This document shows, piece by piece, positions 24,363-34,139 of a stretch of DNA of 64,000 nt. This DNA is from Bombyx mori (Eukaryota; Arthropoda; Insecta; Lepidoptera; Bombycidae): positions 5,890,001-5,954,000 of the forward strand of contig NC_085123.1 of assembly GCF_030269925.1 (NCBI RefSeq), in the 5' to 3' direction. The notes beneath the pieces were generated by a model. The model had not been told where the DNA came from. It saw only the letters and a program-made list of their open reading frames with translations, and made no database searches. A program made the translations under genes and the position numbers. How positions within the stretch are numbered: position 1 is the first letter of the stretch; every line of letters begins with the position of its first letter.

Positions 24363-26660
24363 ATGATGGCACACTTTAAAACAAAATTACCCCAGGAGGG
24401 TACCACCCTAGGTGGAGAATCCCTCCGTGCTTCCACCTCGGTGGAAGCATGCTGCCCCGCGTATTCTGGGGGGGGCAAAGCATGCCACGGTGAAGGGGGC
24501 TGTGCGACGGGCAGCGGAAAACCCGTCGAACCGAGGTGTGACAGCGCTGGCTCGACGCGCTCTGCGCTCGTCAGCGAAGGCGAGGCGGCAGGTCCGAAAG
24601 GGACAACCGCCAAGAAGATGAGGCGGAAGAGGAAGTCTTGGCGAGCTTCCTCTCGTGAGGGGGTAGGGGAGCCAGCGTCATCCTCTGGCGCAGATGCCCC
24701 GCCGGAAAAGGTGTTGGTAATCTCCGATGCAGCCTCTGCTGCGGAGGAGATGCCGCCCCCTAGAGGGAGACCCGCCCGGAAAAGGGGCGCGCCGTCACCG
24801 GCGCCATCATCAGTCTCAATGTCTGTCGCCTCGTTGGATGGGCAGACGACAGAGGAGGAAGAGAGCGGCCTTCAGGATCCTGCCATGGTCATAGACAGGG
24901 CCATGAAGACCGTGAAATCATACGCGGCCAATGGCACCAAGACCAAAGTCGCTGGCCGTAAACTGCGAGAAGTGGTCTCGCAGGTCTCGAAAGTTCTGCC
25001 ATCAGTTGCTTCTGCCAATGACCGGGTGGTACAGCTGATGGCGGAGAATTCGAGACTTCGAGCACAGCTCCAAGCTCGGCAACGGCCCGATGATGGAGCA
25101 GCGACGTCCTGGGTCGCTGGAGCCCCTCGGAGCTCCCGTCTCCCGGCGCTGACTGGTGATCAGTGGCCTGTGCTGCCACCACCGCGTGCGGCACAGGAGC
25201 GTCCGCGTCTCCCGTCGCCGCGCTCTAGAGAGACGACCGCCGCCGAGCGGCAGCAAGCACTCGCGGGGCCACGGATGCTGGCTCCGCCAGAACCGAAGGC
25301 CTTCAGCCTGGACGAGGTCATCAACCGCACCGTCCAGGCTGTAGTAGAAAAGCTGGGCGGCAGGCTAGCGGCTCTCGAGGCGAGAGTGACTGCTTCGGCC
25401 GACGTTAGACAACCGGCGGTGTCGGGTGCTTTGGCCACCCGTTCCGCTCCCGTACGGGCTCCGGCCACCAGGTCGGGCCCGGGACGAGATCGAACCAAAC
25501 AAGGGGGTGGCGCTAACGCGAAGCCTCCATCACAAGCACCCCAGTCCCGTCCGCTGCCTCCGCCCCCGTCAAACATGGACGAGGGGTGGAACGTGGTGGC
25601 CCGGCGGGGTGCCAAAAAGGCTTCACTGGGAGCTCCCCAAATGGGTAGAGCGTTAGTGGCCATGGCGGCTCAGGCTGCACCCCAACAGGGTCGAGCACCT
25701 GTAGCCGTCAAGAAAAAGAAAAAAACTAAAAAAGGGAAGAAGTCGCCGCGGGCGCCGCGATCAGCGGCAGTGGTTATAACTTTACTGCCTGCCGCTGAGG
25801 CCAAGGGCATGACATATAATAATGTGATGGCCCGGGCGCGTGAAGCAATCAACCTGGACGAGATTGGGGCGGAGGAAGGCCTCCGCAGCAGGCAGACGGC
25901 CAATGGGGCCAAGCTGTTAGAATGTCCCGGTGCCGATAGTCCCGGCATCGCGGAGCGTCTGGCGGCGAAGCTCCGTATGGTCTTGCCTGAGGAGGAGGTG
26001 CGGGTGCACAGGCCGGTAAAAATGGCGGAATTAAGAGTGACCGGCCTGGACGACTGCACCACCAGGGATGAGGTGAGAGCAGCCGTCGCTACCCAGGGCA
26101 ACTGTGCACCGGAGAATGTGACCGTGGGTGAGCTGCGCCGTGGTTATACCGGGGCCAGCTCAGTGTGGGTGCGTTGCCCGTTGGAGACGGCTGCCTCCCT
26201 GGCTGCTCCTCCGCCCGGGGGACCGTCGGGGAATCCAGGCAGGCTGCGCGTGGGCTGGATGGCGGCCCATGTGCGCCTGCTTGAACCACGCGCCTGGCGA
26301 TGCCTCCGGTGCTTTAGCACCGGACACGGTCTCGCCAGGTGCACTAGCTCGGTTGACCGCAGCGATCTGTGTTTCCGCTGCGGCCAGCCGGGCCATAAAG
26401 CGGCGTCCTGCGCGGCCGCCCCGCACTGCGCTTTGTGCGCTGCGGCCGGGCGCGGGGCTAACCACCGAGCGGGAGGAAAGGCGTGCCTCCCGTCCGGTGA
26501 TAACACCGAACGCAACCGGCACCGGAAGTCAAAGCGCCGGCAGAAGAGAAAGTTGGCCAGAGGAGCACTGGCCAACGCTGTAATCCCCGCTGCGGCGCCG
26601 GTGCCGGAGGGTGGGGGCAGCGGTGAAGGGGAGGGAGCGATGGATGTGGTCCAACAGTAA
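24363..26660 (+). CDS. ORF1 (Gag-like RNA-binding protein) of the R1-clade element
   Basis: A 765-residue protein that would bind the element RNA and form the ribonucleoprotein that reaches the nucleus. Three cysteine-histidine knuckles lie near the C-terminus: CLRCFSTGHGLARC (about 646-659), CFRCGQPGHKAASC (about 670-683) and a third, longer CxxC...H...C form (about 692-711), the array typical of R1-clade ORF1. Two lysine/arginine clusters (around residues 80-92 and 450-460) could be nuclear localisation or RNA-contact segments. The N-terminal half is low-complexity and rich in A, P, R and S. The start is fixed by an in-frame TAA at 24339 and by ATG-ATG at 24363. The stop overlaps the ORF2 start by one base. 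The length is on the large side for the clade. Confidence 0.9.
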   Translation: MMAHFKTKLPQEGTTLGGESLRASTSVEACCPAYSGGGKACHGEGGCATGSGKPVEPRCDSAGSTRSALVSEGEAAGPKGTTAKKMRRKRKSWRASSREGVGEPASSSGADAPPEKVLVISDAASAAEEMPPPRGRPARKRGAPSPAPSSVSMSVASLDGQTTEEEESGLQDPAMVIDRAMKTVKSYAANGTKTKVAGRKLREVVSQVSKVLPSVASANDRVVQLMAENSRLRAQLQARQRPDDGAATSWVAGAPRSSRLPALTGDQWPVLPPPRAAQERPRLPSPRSRETTAAERQQALAGPRMLAPPEPKAFSLDEVINRTVQAVVEKLGGRLAALEARVTASADVRQPAVSGALATRSAPVRAPATRSGPGRDRTKQGGGANAKPPSQAPQSRPLPPPPSNMDEGWNVVARRGAKKASLGAPQMGRALVAMAAQAAPQQGRAPVAVKKKKKTKKGKKSPRAPRSAAVVITLLPAAEAKGMTYNNVMARAREAINLDEIGAEEGLRSRQTANGAKLLECPGADSPGIAERLAAKLRMVLPEEEVRVHRPVKMAELRVTGLDDCTTRDEVRAAVATQGNCAPENVTVGELRRGYTGASSVWVRCPLETAASLAAPPPGGPSGNPGRLRVGWMAAHVRLLEPRAWRCLRCFSTGHGLARCTSSVDRSDLCFRCGQPGHKAASCAAAPHCALCAAAGRGANHRAGGKACLPSGDNTERNRHRKSKRRQKRKLARGALANAVIPAAAPVPEGGGSGEGEGAMDVVQQ

Positions 26661-26663
26661 TGG
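26657..26663 (+). promoter_or_regulatory. TAATG stop-start junction
   Basis: The ORF1 stop TAA and the ORF2 ATG share one A. The same UAAUG arrangement couples translation of the two frames in the silkworm telomeric LINE SART1, which is established work; its use here is inferred. Confidence 0.8.
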
Positions 26664-29600
26664 ACCGCACCTATCGCTTCCTCCAAGGAAACCTGAACCA
26701 CTCCGCCAGAGCTCAGGACATGCTGTCTCAGAGTATGGCGGAGTGGTCTATAGATGTGGCTGTGGTCGCCGAGCCATATTTCGTTCCCCCGGCAAATGAT
26801 TGCTGGTTCGGGGACGATGGCGGCCTGGCGGCCATAGCCATAAGAAGAGACGCGGCGATCCCCCCCCTGGCGATGGTGACCAGGGGCCAAGGGTTCGTCG
26901 CGGTGCAGTTGGAAGGGACCGTCGTGATCGGGGCGTACTTCTCTCCGAACAGGCCTACTGTCGAGTTCGGGCATTTCCTGGGCGGGATCGGGGCGATTGC
27001 TCGCCGCCTCGCTCCCCGTCCAGTGATTCTCGCGGGGGATCTCAACGCGAAGTCTGTCGCATGGGGCTCCCCCCGCTCGGACGCTCGTGGTAGGCTACTG
27101 GAGAGGTGGGCGAACGCGGCCGGCCTCTGTTTGTTGAATAGAGGTTCGGTTGCGACGTGCGTGCGGTGGCAGGGCGAGTCTATTGTGGACGTTACGTTCG
27201 CGAGTCCAGCCATCGCGCGCCGTATCTGCGACTGGAAGGTTTTGGAGGGGGCGGAGACGCTGTCAGATCACCGATATATTCGGTTTGATCTCTCCGCCCG
27301 CTCCACAGTCGCAGACGTCCACGGGGACCACCCCCGTAGTGCGTCTCGGTCATTCCCCAAGTGGGCACTGAAGCGCCTGAATAAGGAGCTCCTGATGGAA
27401 GCCTCTATAGTGGCGGCGTGGGCGCCCATGCGTCCACACCCGGTCGAGGTCGAGAGCGAGGCGGGGTGGTTCCGGGACACGATGCGTCGCATTTGTGATG
27501 CGTCGATGCCCCGGATCGGCCCTCGACTTCCTAATCGCCAGGCGTACTGGTGGTCGCCCGAAATTGCGCAACTCCGCGTGGAGTGCGTTCGGGCGAGGCG
27601 CGAGTGCGCCAGACATCGCCGCCGCCGCCTGCCGCGGCGCAACGATCCGGTTGCGTTCGCGGCAGCAGAGGCCCGGCTGCACGGCGCATTTCGCGTCGCG
27701 CAGAGGGCATTGCAGCTGGCCATCAGAAGAGCCAAGAACCAACACATGGAGGGTCTCTTGGAGACGCTGGATGAGGATCCGTGGGGGCGGCCCTATCATA
27801 TGGTGCGCAATAAAATGCGCCCATGGGCCCCCCCGATCACGGAGCGTCTCCAGCCTCAGCAGCTGCGGGACATCGTCTCGGCGCTGTTCCCGCAGGAGCG
27901 GGAGGGATTTGTCGCTCCCGCTATGGACGCGCCGCCGGACTACGACGGCGAAGCCCCTGCTGAGGTGCCCCGTATAACGGGGGCGGAGCTCCGTGTGGCC
28001 GTTCGCAAAATGTGCGCGAAGGACACTGCACCCGGCCCGGATGGTGTCCATGGCCGGGTTTGGGCCTTGGCTCTTGGTGCCCTAGGGGACCGACTCTTGA
28101 GACTTTACAACTCCTGCCTCGAGTCGGGACGGTTTCCTTCATCGTGGAGGACGGGCAGACTCGTGCTGTTGAGAAAGGAGGGGCGCCCGGCGGATACTGC
28201 CGCCGGGTACCGTCCCATCGTGTTGCTGGATGAGGTGGGCAAGCTGCTGGAACGCATTCTGGCAGCCCGCATCATCCAGCATCTAGTCGGGGTGGGACCC
28301 GATCTGTCGGCGGAGCAGTATGGCTTCCGAGAGGGCCGCTCAACGGTAGACGCGATCCTTCGCGTGCGGGCCCTCTCGGAGGAGGCCGTCTCCAGGGGTG
28401 GGGTGGCTTTGGCGGTGTCGCTCGATATCGCCAATGCGTTTAACACCCTGCCCTGGTCCGTGATAGGGGGGGCGCTGGAACGACATAGAGTGCCCCCCTA
28501 CCTTCGCCGGCTGGTGGGTTCCTACTTAGAGGACAGATCGGTCACGTGTACCGGACACGGTGGGATCCTGCACCGGTTCCCGGTCGTGCGCGGTGTTCCA
28601 CAGGGGTCGGTGCTCGGCCCCCTTTTGTGGAATATCGGGTATGACTGGGTGCTGAGAGGTGCCCTCCTCCCGGGCCTGAGCGTTATCTGTTACGCAGACG
28701 ACACGTTGGTCGTGGCCCGGGGGGGGAGTTTTGCTGAGTCTGCCCGTCTTGCTACGGCTGGGGTGGCGCATGTCGTCGGCAAAATTAGGAGATTGGGCCT
28801 CGACGTGGCGCTCAGTAAATCCGAGGCCATGTGGTTCCACAGGCCCCGGAGAGTGCCACCTGTCGATGCCCATATCGTGGTTGGAGGCGTCCATATCGGG
28901 GTCGGGGTGCAGTTGAAGTACCTCGGCCTCATTCTGGACAGTCGTTGGACCTTCCGTGCTCACTTTCAGAACCTGGTCCCTCGTTTGTTGGGGGTGGCCG
29001 GCGCGTTAAGCCGGCTTCTGCCCAACGTCGGGGGGCCTGACCAGGTGACGCGCCGTCTCTATACGGGGGTGGTGCGATCAATGGCCCTATACGGGGCGCC
29101 CGTGTGGGGCCAGTCCCTGGCCGTGGGGGTGGCGAAGCTGCTGCAACGGCCGCAACGCACCATCGCGGTCAGGGTCATCCGTGGTTATCGCACCATCTCC
29201 TTTGAGGCGGCGTGTGTACTGGCTGGGACGCCGCCTTGGGTTCTGGAAGCGGAGGCGCTCGCCGCTGACTATAAGTGGCGGGCTGACCTTCGTGCCCGGG
29301 GCGTGGCGCGTCCCAGCCCCAGTGTGGTCAGAGCGCGGAGGGGCCAATCTCGGCGGTCCGTGCTGGAGTCATGGTCCAGACGGCTGGCCGATCCTTCGGC
29401 TGGTCGTAGGACCGTCGAGGCGATTCGCCCGGTCCTTGTGGATTGGGTGAATCGTGACAGAGGACGCCTCACTTTCCGGCTCACGCAGGTGCTCACTGGG
29501 CATGGTTGTTTCGGTGAGTTCCTGCACCGGATCGGAGCCGAGCCGACGGCAGAGTGCCACCATTGTGGTTGCGACTTGGACACGGCAGAGCATACGCTCG

Positions 29601-29842
29601 TCGCCTGCCCCGCATGGGAGGGGTGGCGCCGTGTCCTCGTCGCAAAAATAGGAACCGACTTGTCGTTGCCGAGTGTTGTGGCATCGATGCTCGGCGACGA
29701 CGAGTCGTGGAAGGCGATGCTCGACTTCTGCGAGTGCACCATCTCGCAGAAGGAGGCGGCGGGGCGCGTGAGAGACGCACAATCCCGCCGCCGTCGAGCG
29801 GGGGCCAGGGAGGCGGATCTCGCCCAAGCCCTGGCCCTCTAA
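26660..29842 (+). CDS. ORF2 (endonuclease/reverse transcriptase) of the R1-clade element
   Basis: A 1060-residue polyprotein, the usual size for the clade, that nicks target DNA and copies the element RNA at the nick. The AP-type endonuclease has QGNLNHS near the N-terminus, GDLNAK (about 126) and SDH (about 202). The reverse transcriptase shows KDTAPGPDG (about 454), YGFREGRST, the motif A segment SLDIANAFNT (about 586), PQGSVLGPLLW and the catalytic YADD (about 677). A C-terminal CHHC...H...C motif (about 965-982) completes the R1-type layout. No stop or frameshift is visible and all the catalytic landmarks I know are present. Translation probably starts by reinitiation at the TAATG overlap with ORF1, as shown for the relative SART1. 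Confidence 0.93.
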   Translation: MDRTYRFLQGNLNHSARAQDMLSQSMAEWSIDVAVVAEPYFVPPANDCWFGDDGGLAAIAIRRDAAIPPLAMVTRGQGFVAVQLEGTVVIGAYFSPNRPTVEFGHFLGGIGAIARRLAPRPVILAGDLNAKSVAWGSPRSDARGRLLERWANAAGLCLLNRGSVATCVRWQGESIVDVTFASPAIARRICDWKVLEGAETLSDHRYIRFDLSARSTVADVHGDHPRSASRSFPKWALKRLNKELLMEASIVAAWAPMRPHPVEVESEAGWFRDTMRRICDASMPRIGPRLPNRQAYWWSPEIAQLRVECVRARRECARHRRRRLPRRNDPVAFAAAEARLHGAFRVAQRALQLAIRRAKNQHMEGLLETLDEDPWGRPYHMVRNKMRPWAPPITERLQPQQLRDIVSALFPQEREGFVAPAMDAPPDYDGEAPAEVPRITGAELRVAVRKMCAKDTAPGPDGVHGRVWALALGALGDRLLRLYNSCLESGRFPSSWRTGRLVLLRKEGRPADTAAGYRPIVLLDEVGKLLERILAARIIQHLVGVGPDLSAEQYGFREGRSTVDAILRVRALSEEAVSRGGVALAVSLDIANAFNTLPWSVIGGALERHRVPPYLRRLVGSYLEDRSVTCTGHGGILHRFPVVRGVPQGSVLGPLLWNIGYDWVLRGALLPGLSVICYADDTLVVARGGSFAESARLATAGVAHVVGKIRRLGLDVALSKSEAMWFHRPRRVPPVDAHIVVGGVHIGVGVQLKYLGLILDSRWTFRAHFQNLVPRLLGVAGALSRLLPNVGGPDQVTRRLYTGVVRSMALYGAPVWGQSLAVGVAKLLQRPQRTIAVRVIRGYRTISFEAACVLAGTPPWVLEAEALAADYKWRADLRARGVARPSPSVVRARRGQSRRSVLESWSRRLADPSAGRRTVEAIRPVLVDWVNRDRGRLTFRLTQVLTGHGCFGEFLHRIGAEPTAECHHCGCDLDTAEHTLVACPAWEGWRRVLVAKIGTDLSLPSVVASMLGDDESWKAMLDFCECTISQKEAAGRVRDAQSRRRRAGAREADLAQALAL

Positions 29843-30322
29843 GTGTTTCGGGTCCCCCTCACATGTCGGTCTGGGGACCGGCGAGGGGGGCCTAAGAAGA
29901 CGACGTGCAAGCTGCTCTGCACGCGTTTTACGCAAGAGCATCCGGGTGATGGAAGGCCGGCTATCCTCGACCCATGCTGGTTCTGGCCCAGCGGGGTATT
30001 CCGTAGGGTAACCCACTCTAACCGGCGCCATCTAGGCGGGCTTCGGACAGTCTGCCGACCGAGAGGGCTGGTGGTCGTGGCGCCGACGACCGCCAGTCCG
30101 GCGTCCCGAGGGGGAGGGTGATGGGAGAGATGTGCTCCGCACTAAACACTTCACTTTCCCCCCTTTGCCTTTTCATGAGTTCTGTCTCATGCGAGGTTTG
30201 GACGTTGGTTGTTGAGCGACAGGAGGTTTTAGTCAGTTCGACTCTGACATACCCCGCCCAGTATCCCCAGAAAAGGGCGGAAGTCCGGCGATTTCCTCCT
30301 GACCAAAAAAAAAAAAAAAAAA
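29843..30322 (+). other. 3' UTR and poly(A) tail of the R1-clade element
   Basis: About 462 bases of GC-rich sequence with no supported frame, ending 'cgatttcctcctgacc' and 18 A residues (30305-30322). It would carry the signal recognised by the reverse transcriptase at target-primed synthesis. Confidence 0.85.
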
Positions 30323-30335
30323 GCTAGTAAAAGGC
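30323..30335 (+). repeat. Target-site duplication, 3' copy
   Basis: Exact match to 23703-23715. The sequence returns to AT-rich DNA directly after it. Confidence 0.9.
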
Positions 30336-30339
30336 ATGT

Positions 30340-30880
30340 TTTCATTTAAGGCGATACCGTCGTCCTCGTCGTGTATAATTCATAAGAAATCAAATATTGT
30401 ATGTCCGGCCGTAGGTCCGGAATCCCTATTTAAAATTTATTGGCTATAGTCATTTTAAAAAGAGAATCGAATAGATAAAAGCCGTTACATACTAACTTGT
30501 AAGATTTCATACAATGTAAGTGACTAGTGCGCAATTTAATGTAAGACGCAATATATTTTTATCACATTCTATTGCGAAGAGCAGCTCTAGCTGATAGGGA
30601 TCAATCACTCGATGCCGGTAGCCGCGTTACGTTACCACTAATTGTGATCCCGTTTCTAACAAAGTAAAGCTCCTTCGCCTCTCCCCGCGTGTATCGATCG
30701 AGTGTGTTGCCAGGGTATCTCCAAAATAAATTAAATCGGGAAAACGTCAAAATAAGCTTGATGAAAGAAGCATAATGATTCGAAGTGAATGTGCAGAGTC
30801 ACCATCTTGGTTTTATTCCTACGGGATATTGTGTCGTTATTTTGTTATTGTAAATGCATTGTTTTTTTACCATCATTGAC
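30340..30880. other. Unassigned flank
   Basis: No gene or element recognised. It includes a slightly GC-richer patch near 30590-30720. Confidence 0.4.
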
Positions 30881-30883
30881 ATA

Positions 30884-31166
30884 TCTATATTATTATATAT
30901 ATATATATAATATTATAAAGAGAAAAGATTTGTTTGTTTGTTTGTATTGAATAGGCTCCGAAACTACTGAACCGATTTAAAAAAATCTTTCACTGTTGGA
31001 AAGCTACGCTATCCCCGGGTGACATAGGCTATATTTATTATATTTTCAAAAAAATTAGGGATCCTTACTGAAACTCCAATAATGTAACCCAACGTGTAAA
31101 AAAATTACCTAAAATTCTTTACATCGCGTGCGCTATTTCCCAAGCGAAGCCGGGGCGAGCCGCTAG
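30884..31166 (+). mobile_element. Non-autonomous Helitron, family H1
   Basis: Starts A|TC, contains an expanded (TA)n tract, 'aatattataaagagaaaag', a (GTTT)n tract and 'ggctccgaaactactgaacc', and ends 'cgaagccggggcgagccgct' plus AG before T. About 283 bp; sister of 9206-9419. Confidence 0.8.
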
Positions 31167-31167
31167 T

Positions 31168-32280
31168 AATAAAATAATTTGAATACTTTTACTCGAAATA
31201 TTTCCGGAAACACACAGCGAAAGCCAATACGATTCGTTCTCTTCAGAGTTTTACATTGAAGTGAAAATTCTCTCGCAGCTGGCGTCGCTTGTCACGAACG
31301 CCGTAATAGTGACGGTGCTTTGCCAAAGTCCCCACGCGGTAGGGTTGCGGGAAAAGATCCGGAAAGTAGGTCGCCTCCCCCCGAGTGACTCCAAATACAT
31401 CTGATTGAGATAAACCCTAATTATATTGTTCTGAATTCGCATTTTTCATTAAGTTTTTTTAATAAAATTCACTGTTTTTTGCGGATACACAATCTATTTT
31501 TAACGAAAAACGCTTTTTAGTTTGAAGGGGCTGCGTTTGATTTGAATTCTAGGTAAGAGCACCTCCCGGCGTCCCTTAGAGAATAAATTTATCGTAATAT
31601 GAAACAATTGATATTTGGGCTTCCTGACTCAAAATGGATCACTTCAATAAAAAATAAATAGTGGATATCCAAAAATAATTTTCAGAAGATACTTACGTAT
31701 CGTCGTATCTATAGGTCTTACATAATTCTCCGTTTATGACTGAAACCTTGATACCAAGTAAAGCCTAGGATCACCTAAATCGGATCCTAGACACATTCGC
31801 GTTCACAATGTAGATAAGAATATTTCGGAGACGTTTCCGATGTGAGGCTTACTCAAGTAATATTGTTTGAAGGCGGATTTTGCGTGAAGAAATTTTCTCT
31901 TCTTACATTATTATGAACTGGCTGGAGCGAAAAATGGTTTTCTAATCTATATGGTAGAAGAACAGTTTTTTGAAATTGTGTTACATACATTCCCTCACAA
32001 ATTCAATATTTGGACCATTTATAGGGTCCTAATTTACTCTTCTTTTTACCGGTATATATTACGAGTATTAAGATAACCGCCTATATATATTATGAATATA
32101 AATCAATGAGATCCGCATTTATTAAATTAACTATAGTGCTATCTATCTTATAGAAAAGCTTGAAGTCTTGTCTCGTTAAAAAAATCATTACTAATCTGTT
32201 TCAATAATAAAATCAACTTTAGTGCATCCAAGTTGTTTGATTGATAAGAGTAATGACACAATGTATTACTTCTTCTGTTA
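31168..32280. other. AT-rich, nothing recognised
   Basis: A GC-richer patch at about 31255-31400 has a minus-strand frame of 63 codons without recognisable features. Confidence 0.4.
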
Positions 32281-32283
32281 TTT

Positions 32284-32684
32284 ATTTTTGACGTGACAAC
32301 GTCTTATAATTCGATGATGCCGGCTGAACGCACGAAAAGACATGACTCATTGAGGCGTTCCATTTAAGGCTTGAAGTGCAAGCGAGAGCGCGCAAGAGAG
32401 CGACAAAGAGGCACAATCGGCCTCCGCGTTCGGCAGCGTTCGACATCTGTCTCTCTCCTACTTGAGTGAGCGATGCATCCGCGTGGACAGCTGCTATACA
32501 ATAATACATTTAAATGTTTTCGTCAAATATGAAGTTCAGTGAAAAGTGAATGTGGTGTTAATTGTTTATAGCAACGATAATTGCGATAATTGAAAAATGA
32601 AACCATTCCATCAGTATTTTCTTATGACGTCGTCACGTTCAACTATCGTTAGTAAACTGGCTTTACAGACAACCGATTTTATTT
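32284..32684 (-). mobile_element. Short repeat with imperfect TIRs, family M1
   Basis: Inverted copy of 10482-10890. Its ends carry 'ttgacgtgacaacgtc' and 'gacgtcgtcacgttcaa'. Beyond the inverted repeat the match continues through 'ctttacagacaaccgatttt', so the true element boundary lies outside the TIR-like block on that side. Confidence 0.65.
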
Positions 32685-32745
32685 ATTTATTATCCTTATA
32701 GGCAGACGAACACCATCTGATGGTGAGTGGCAGAGCCAAACCGCT
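32679..32745 (-). repeat. Dispersed repeat family G remnant
   Basis: 'tccttataggcagacgaaca' and 'catctgatggtgagtggcag' match the inner part of the family. It directly abuts the M1 copy. Confidence 0.5.
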
Positions 32746-32749
32746 ACGT

Positions 32750-33085
32750 ACCACGGAAATACTTCGATATTCGTAATATGTGATAATTGTGACAATCATA
32801 ATGTCGATCAGATGTAATTCAAATTAACTGCGAGTACGTCGCAAAAGGAAACAAAAATAATATATGTAATGTCGTATTCACGCACTCAAAAACGAAATAC
32901 ATTTTCCTTTAAAGTAAAATAGCGGAGTGGTATTAAATTTATATGAGAAAATGTAACTGTTTCGATGCTTCATATAACCGAGTAACGACTTCCGTTTTTA
33001 TGTGTACTTAGTTGTATGGGTTGCGTCAATGTCCCGGTTTTGTTGGATCAGAATATCTAATGCATTGGTCGTACAAGTGTTTTGT
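32750..33085. other. AT-rich, nothing recognised
   Basis: No gene or element recognised. Confidence 0.4.
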
Positions 33086-33107
33086 TTAAAGGCATAGGAA
33101 TACTTAG

Positions 33108-33575
33108 GAGCAGCCTACTGAGTTTCTCGCCGGATCTTCTCAGTGGGTCGTGATATTGATCAAGTGGTAGTTTTTTTTTTATTGCTTAGATGGGTGGACG
33201 AGCTTACAACCCACCTGGTGTTAAGTGGTTACTGGAGCCCATAGACATCTACAACGTAAATGCGCCACTACCTTGATATATAAGTTCGAAGGTCTCAAGT
33301 ATAGTTACAATGGCTGCTCCACCTTCAAACCGAAACGCATTACTGCTTCGCGGCAGAAATAGGCAGGGCGGTGGTACCTACCCGCGTGGACTCACAAGAA
33401 GTCCTACCACCAGTAAACAAGAGGACCTCAGTAAGGAGATTCTGCGAAGCACCGCTCTTGCTAGGGCTAATGTTAGCAAATTCTCTCAGGTTGAACCTGT
33501 GAACTCACCTACACATCCGGTCGTAGCTAGCATAGCCCCTCAGGCTACCAGCGAATAGGTAGGAAAGAAATATTC
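33108..33575 (+). repeat. LINE-tail repeat family T, split by a SINE
   Basis: The left part ('tgagtttctcgccggatctt') and the right part ('gattctgcgaagcaccgctc' to 'gaataggtaggaaag') are the two halves of the family seen at 563 and 50344, in the opposite orientation. They are separated by the Bm1-like SINE at 33171-33414, which therefore inserted later. Confidence 0.7.
33171..33414 (-). mobile_element. Bm1-like SINE nested in family T
   Basis: Complete lower half of the SINE from its T-run/tail ('attgcttagatgggtggacg') to 'gtcctaccaccagtaa'. The insertion interrupts the family T sequence just after 'aagtggtag'. Confidence 0.85.
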
Positions 33576-33713
33576 AGGAATTTAAATTGTAGTTTTTTAG
33601 CATTTAATTTTTGTCCTTAGTTGACAAATTAAATAAAGTTTTAAATACTAAAGAAAAGGTATAATCGATGTGGGTTTGAAACTGTAATCAACTCATTTAG
33701 CTATGAAATAATA

Positions 33714-34136
33714 CTAGAGGTCCCGCAGTAGTCGAAATTCGACTATAATTAATTGGAATTGTAAGTTTGTACACTATTATGATTGTATTTTATACTTACT
33801 TCTATAATCACAAATTTCGCCAAGGCTACACTATAAAAAAATATTAATAAAGACACACACTATTTAATCTATTCTCAATTTGACCACAAACGTCAAGAAC
33901 AAAAGTTTAACAATAAATAGTATGCATGCGTGTGTGCGTCAAATACATGGTATGTAGTGTGTGTAATGTTTTCTTTATTGATTTAATGTATCTTTTATGC
34001 ATTATTTTAAGAAAATATTAGCATTATGCACTTCTTCTCTATATTCTCTATAAGTGTGGAAAATTTTATACTCCTCCGTCCGCGCAATTTTCATAAAAAG
34101 GGATACAAAGTTTTTGCTTCACGTATTAATATATAC
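33714..34136 (-). mobile_element. Non-autonomous Helitron, family H3
   Basis: The 3' end (plus-strand 'actagaggtcccgcagtagt') is intact. The 5' end is one base off the TC consensus ('atatac' instead of 'atatag'). About 423 bp and very close to 22086-22503. Confidence 0.8.
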
Positions 34137-34139
34137 ATA

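Larger units (their letters stand above)
23716..30322 (+). mobile_element. Apparently complete R1-clade non-LTR retrotransposon
   Basis: About 6.6 kb, strikingly GC-rich against AT-rich flanks, with clean junctions: a 13-bp target-site duplication, a 5' UTR, two open reading frames without internal stops, a 3' UTR and an 18-base A tail. The ORF1 triple CCHC array, ORF2 with an AP-type endonuclease at the N-terminus and a C-terminal CCHC motif, and the TAATG junction place it in the R1 clade (relatives R1, TRAS and SART). The flank resembles neither 28S rDNA nor TTAGG telomere repeats, so it is either not site-specific or targets something else. Compositional contrast and intact frames indicate a young insertion. 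Confidence 0.92.

Noticed and set aside
24889..30031. Long antisense and alternative-frame ORFs over the R1-clade element (for example 26144-26974, 27350-28051 and 29369-30031)
   Set aside because: High GC content keeps other frames open. They show no domains and lie entirely within the two well-supported ORFs and the 3' UTR.
30118..30327. A 69-codon frame in the element's 3' UTR
   Set aside because: It starts outside any ORF context and runs into the poly(A) tail, giving terminal lysines. It is not a gene.
33310..33558. An 82-codon frame beginning in the Bm1-like SINE
   Set aside because: It crosses from the SINE into the family T repeat and is an accident of two non-coding repeats.
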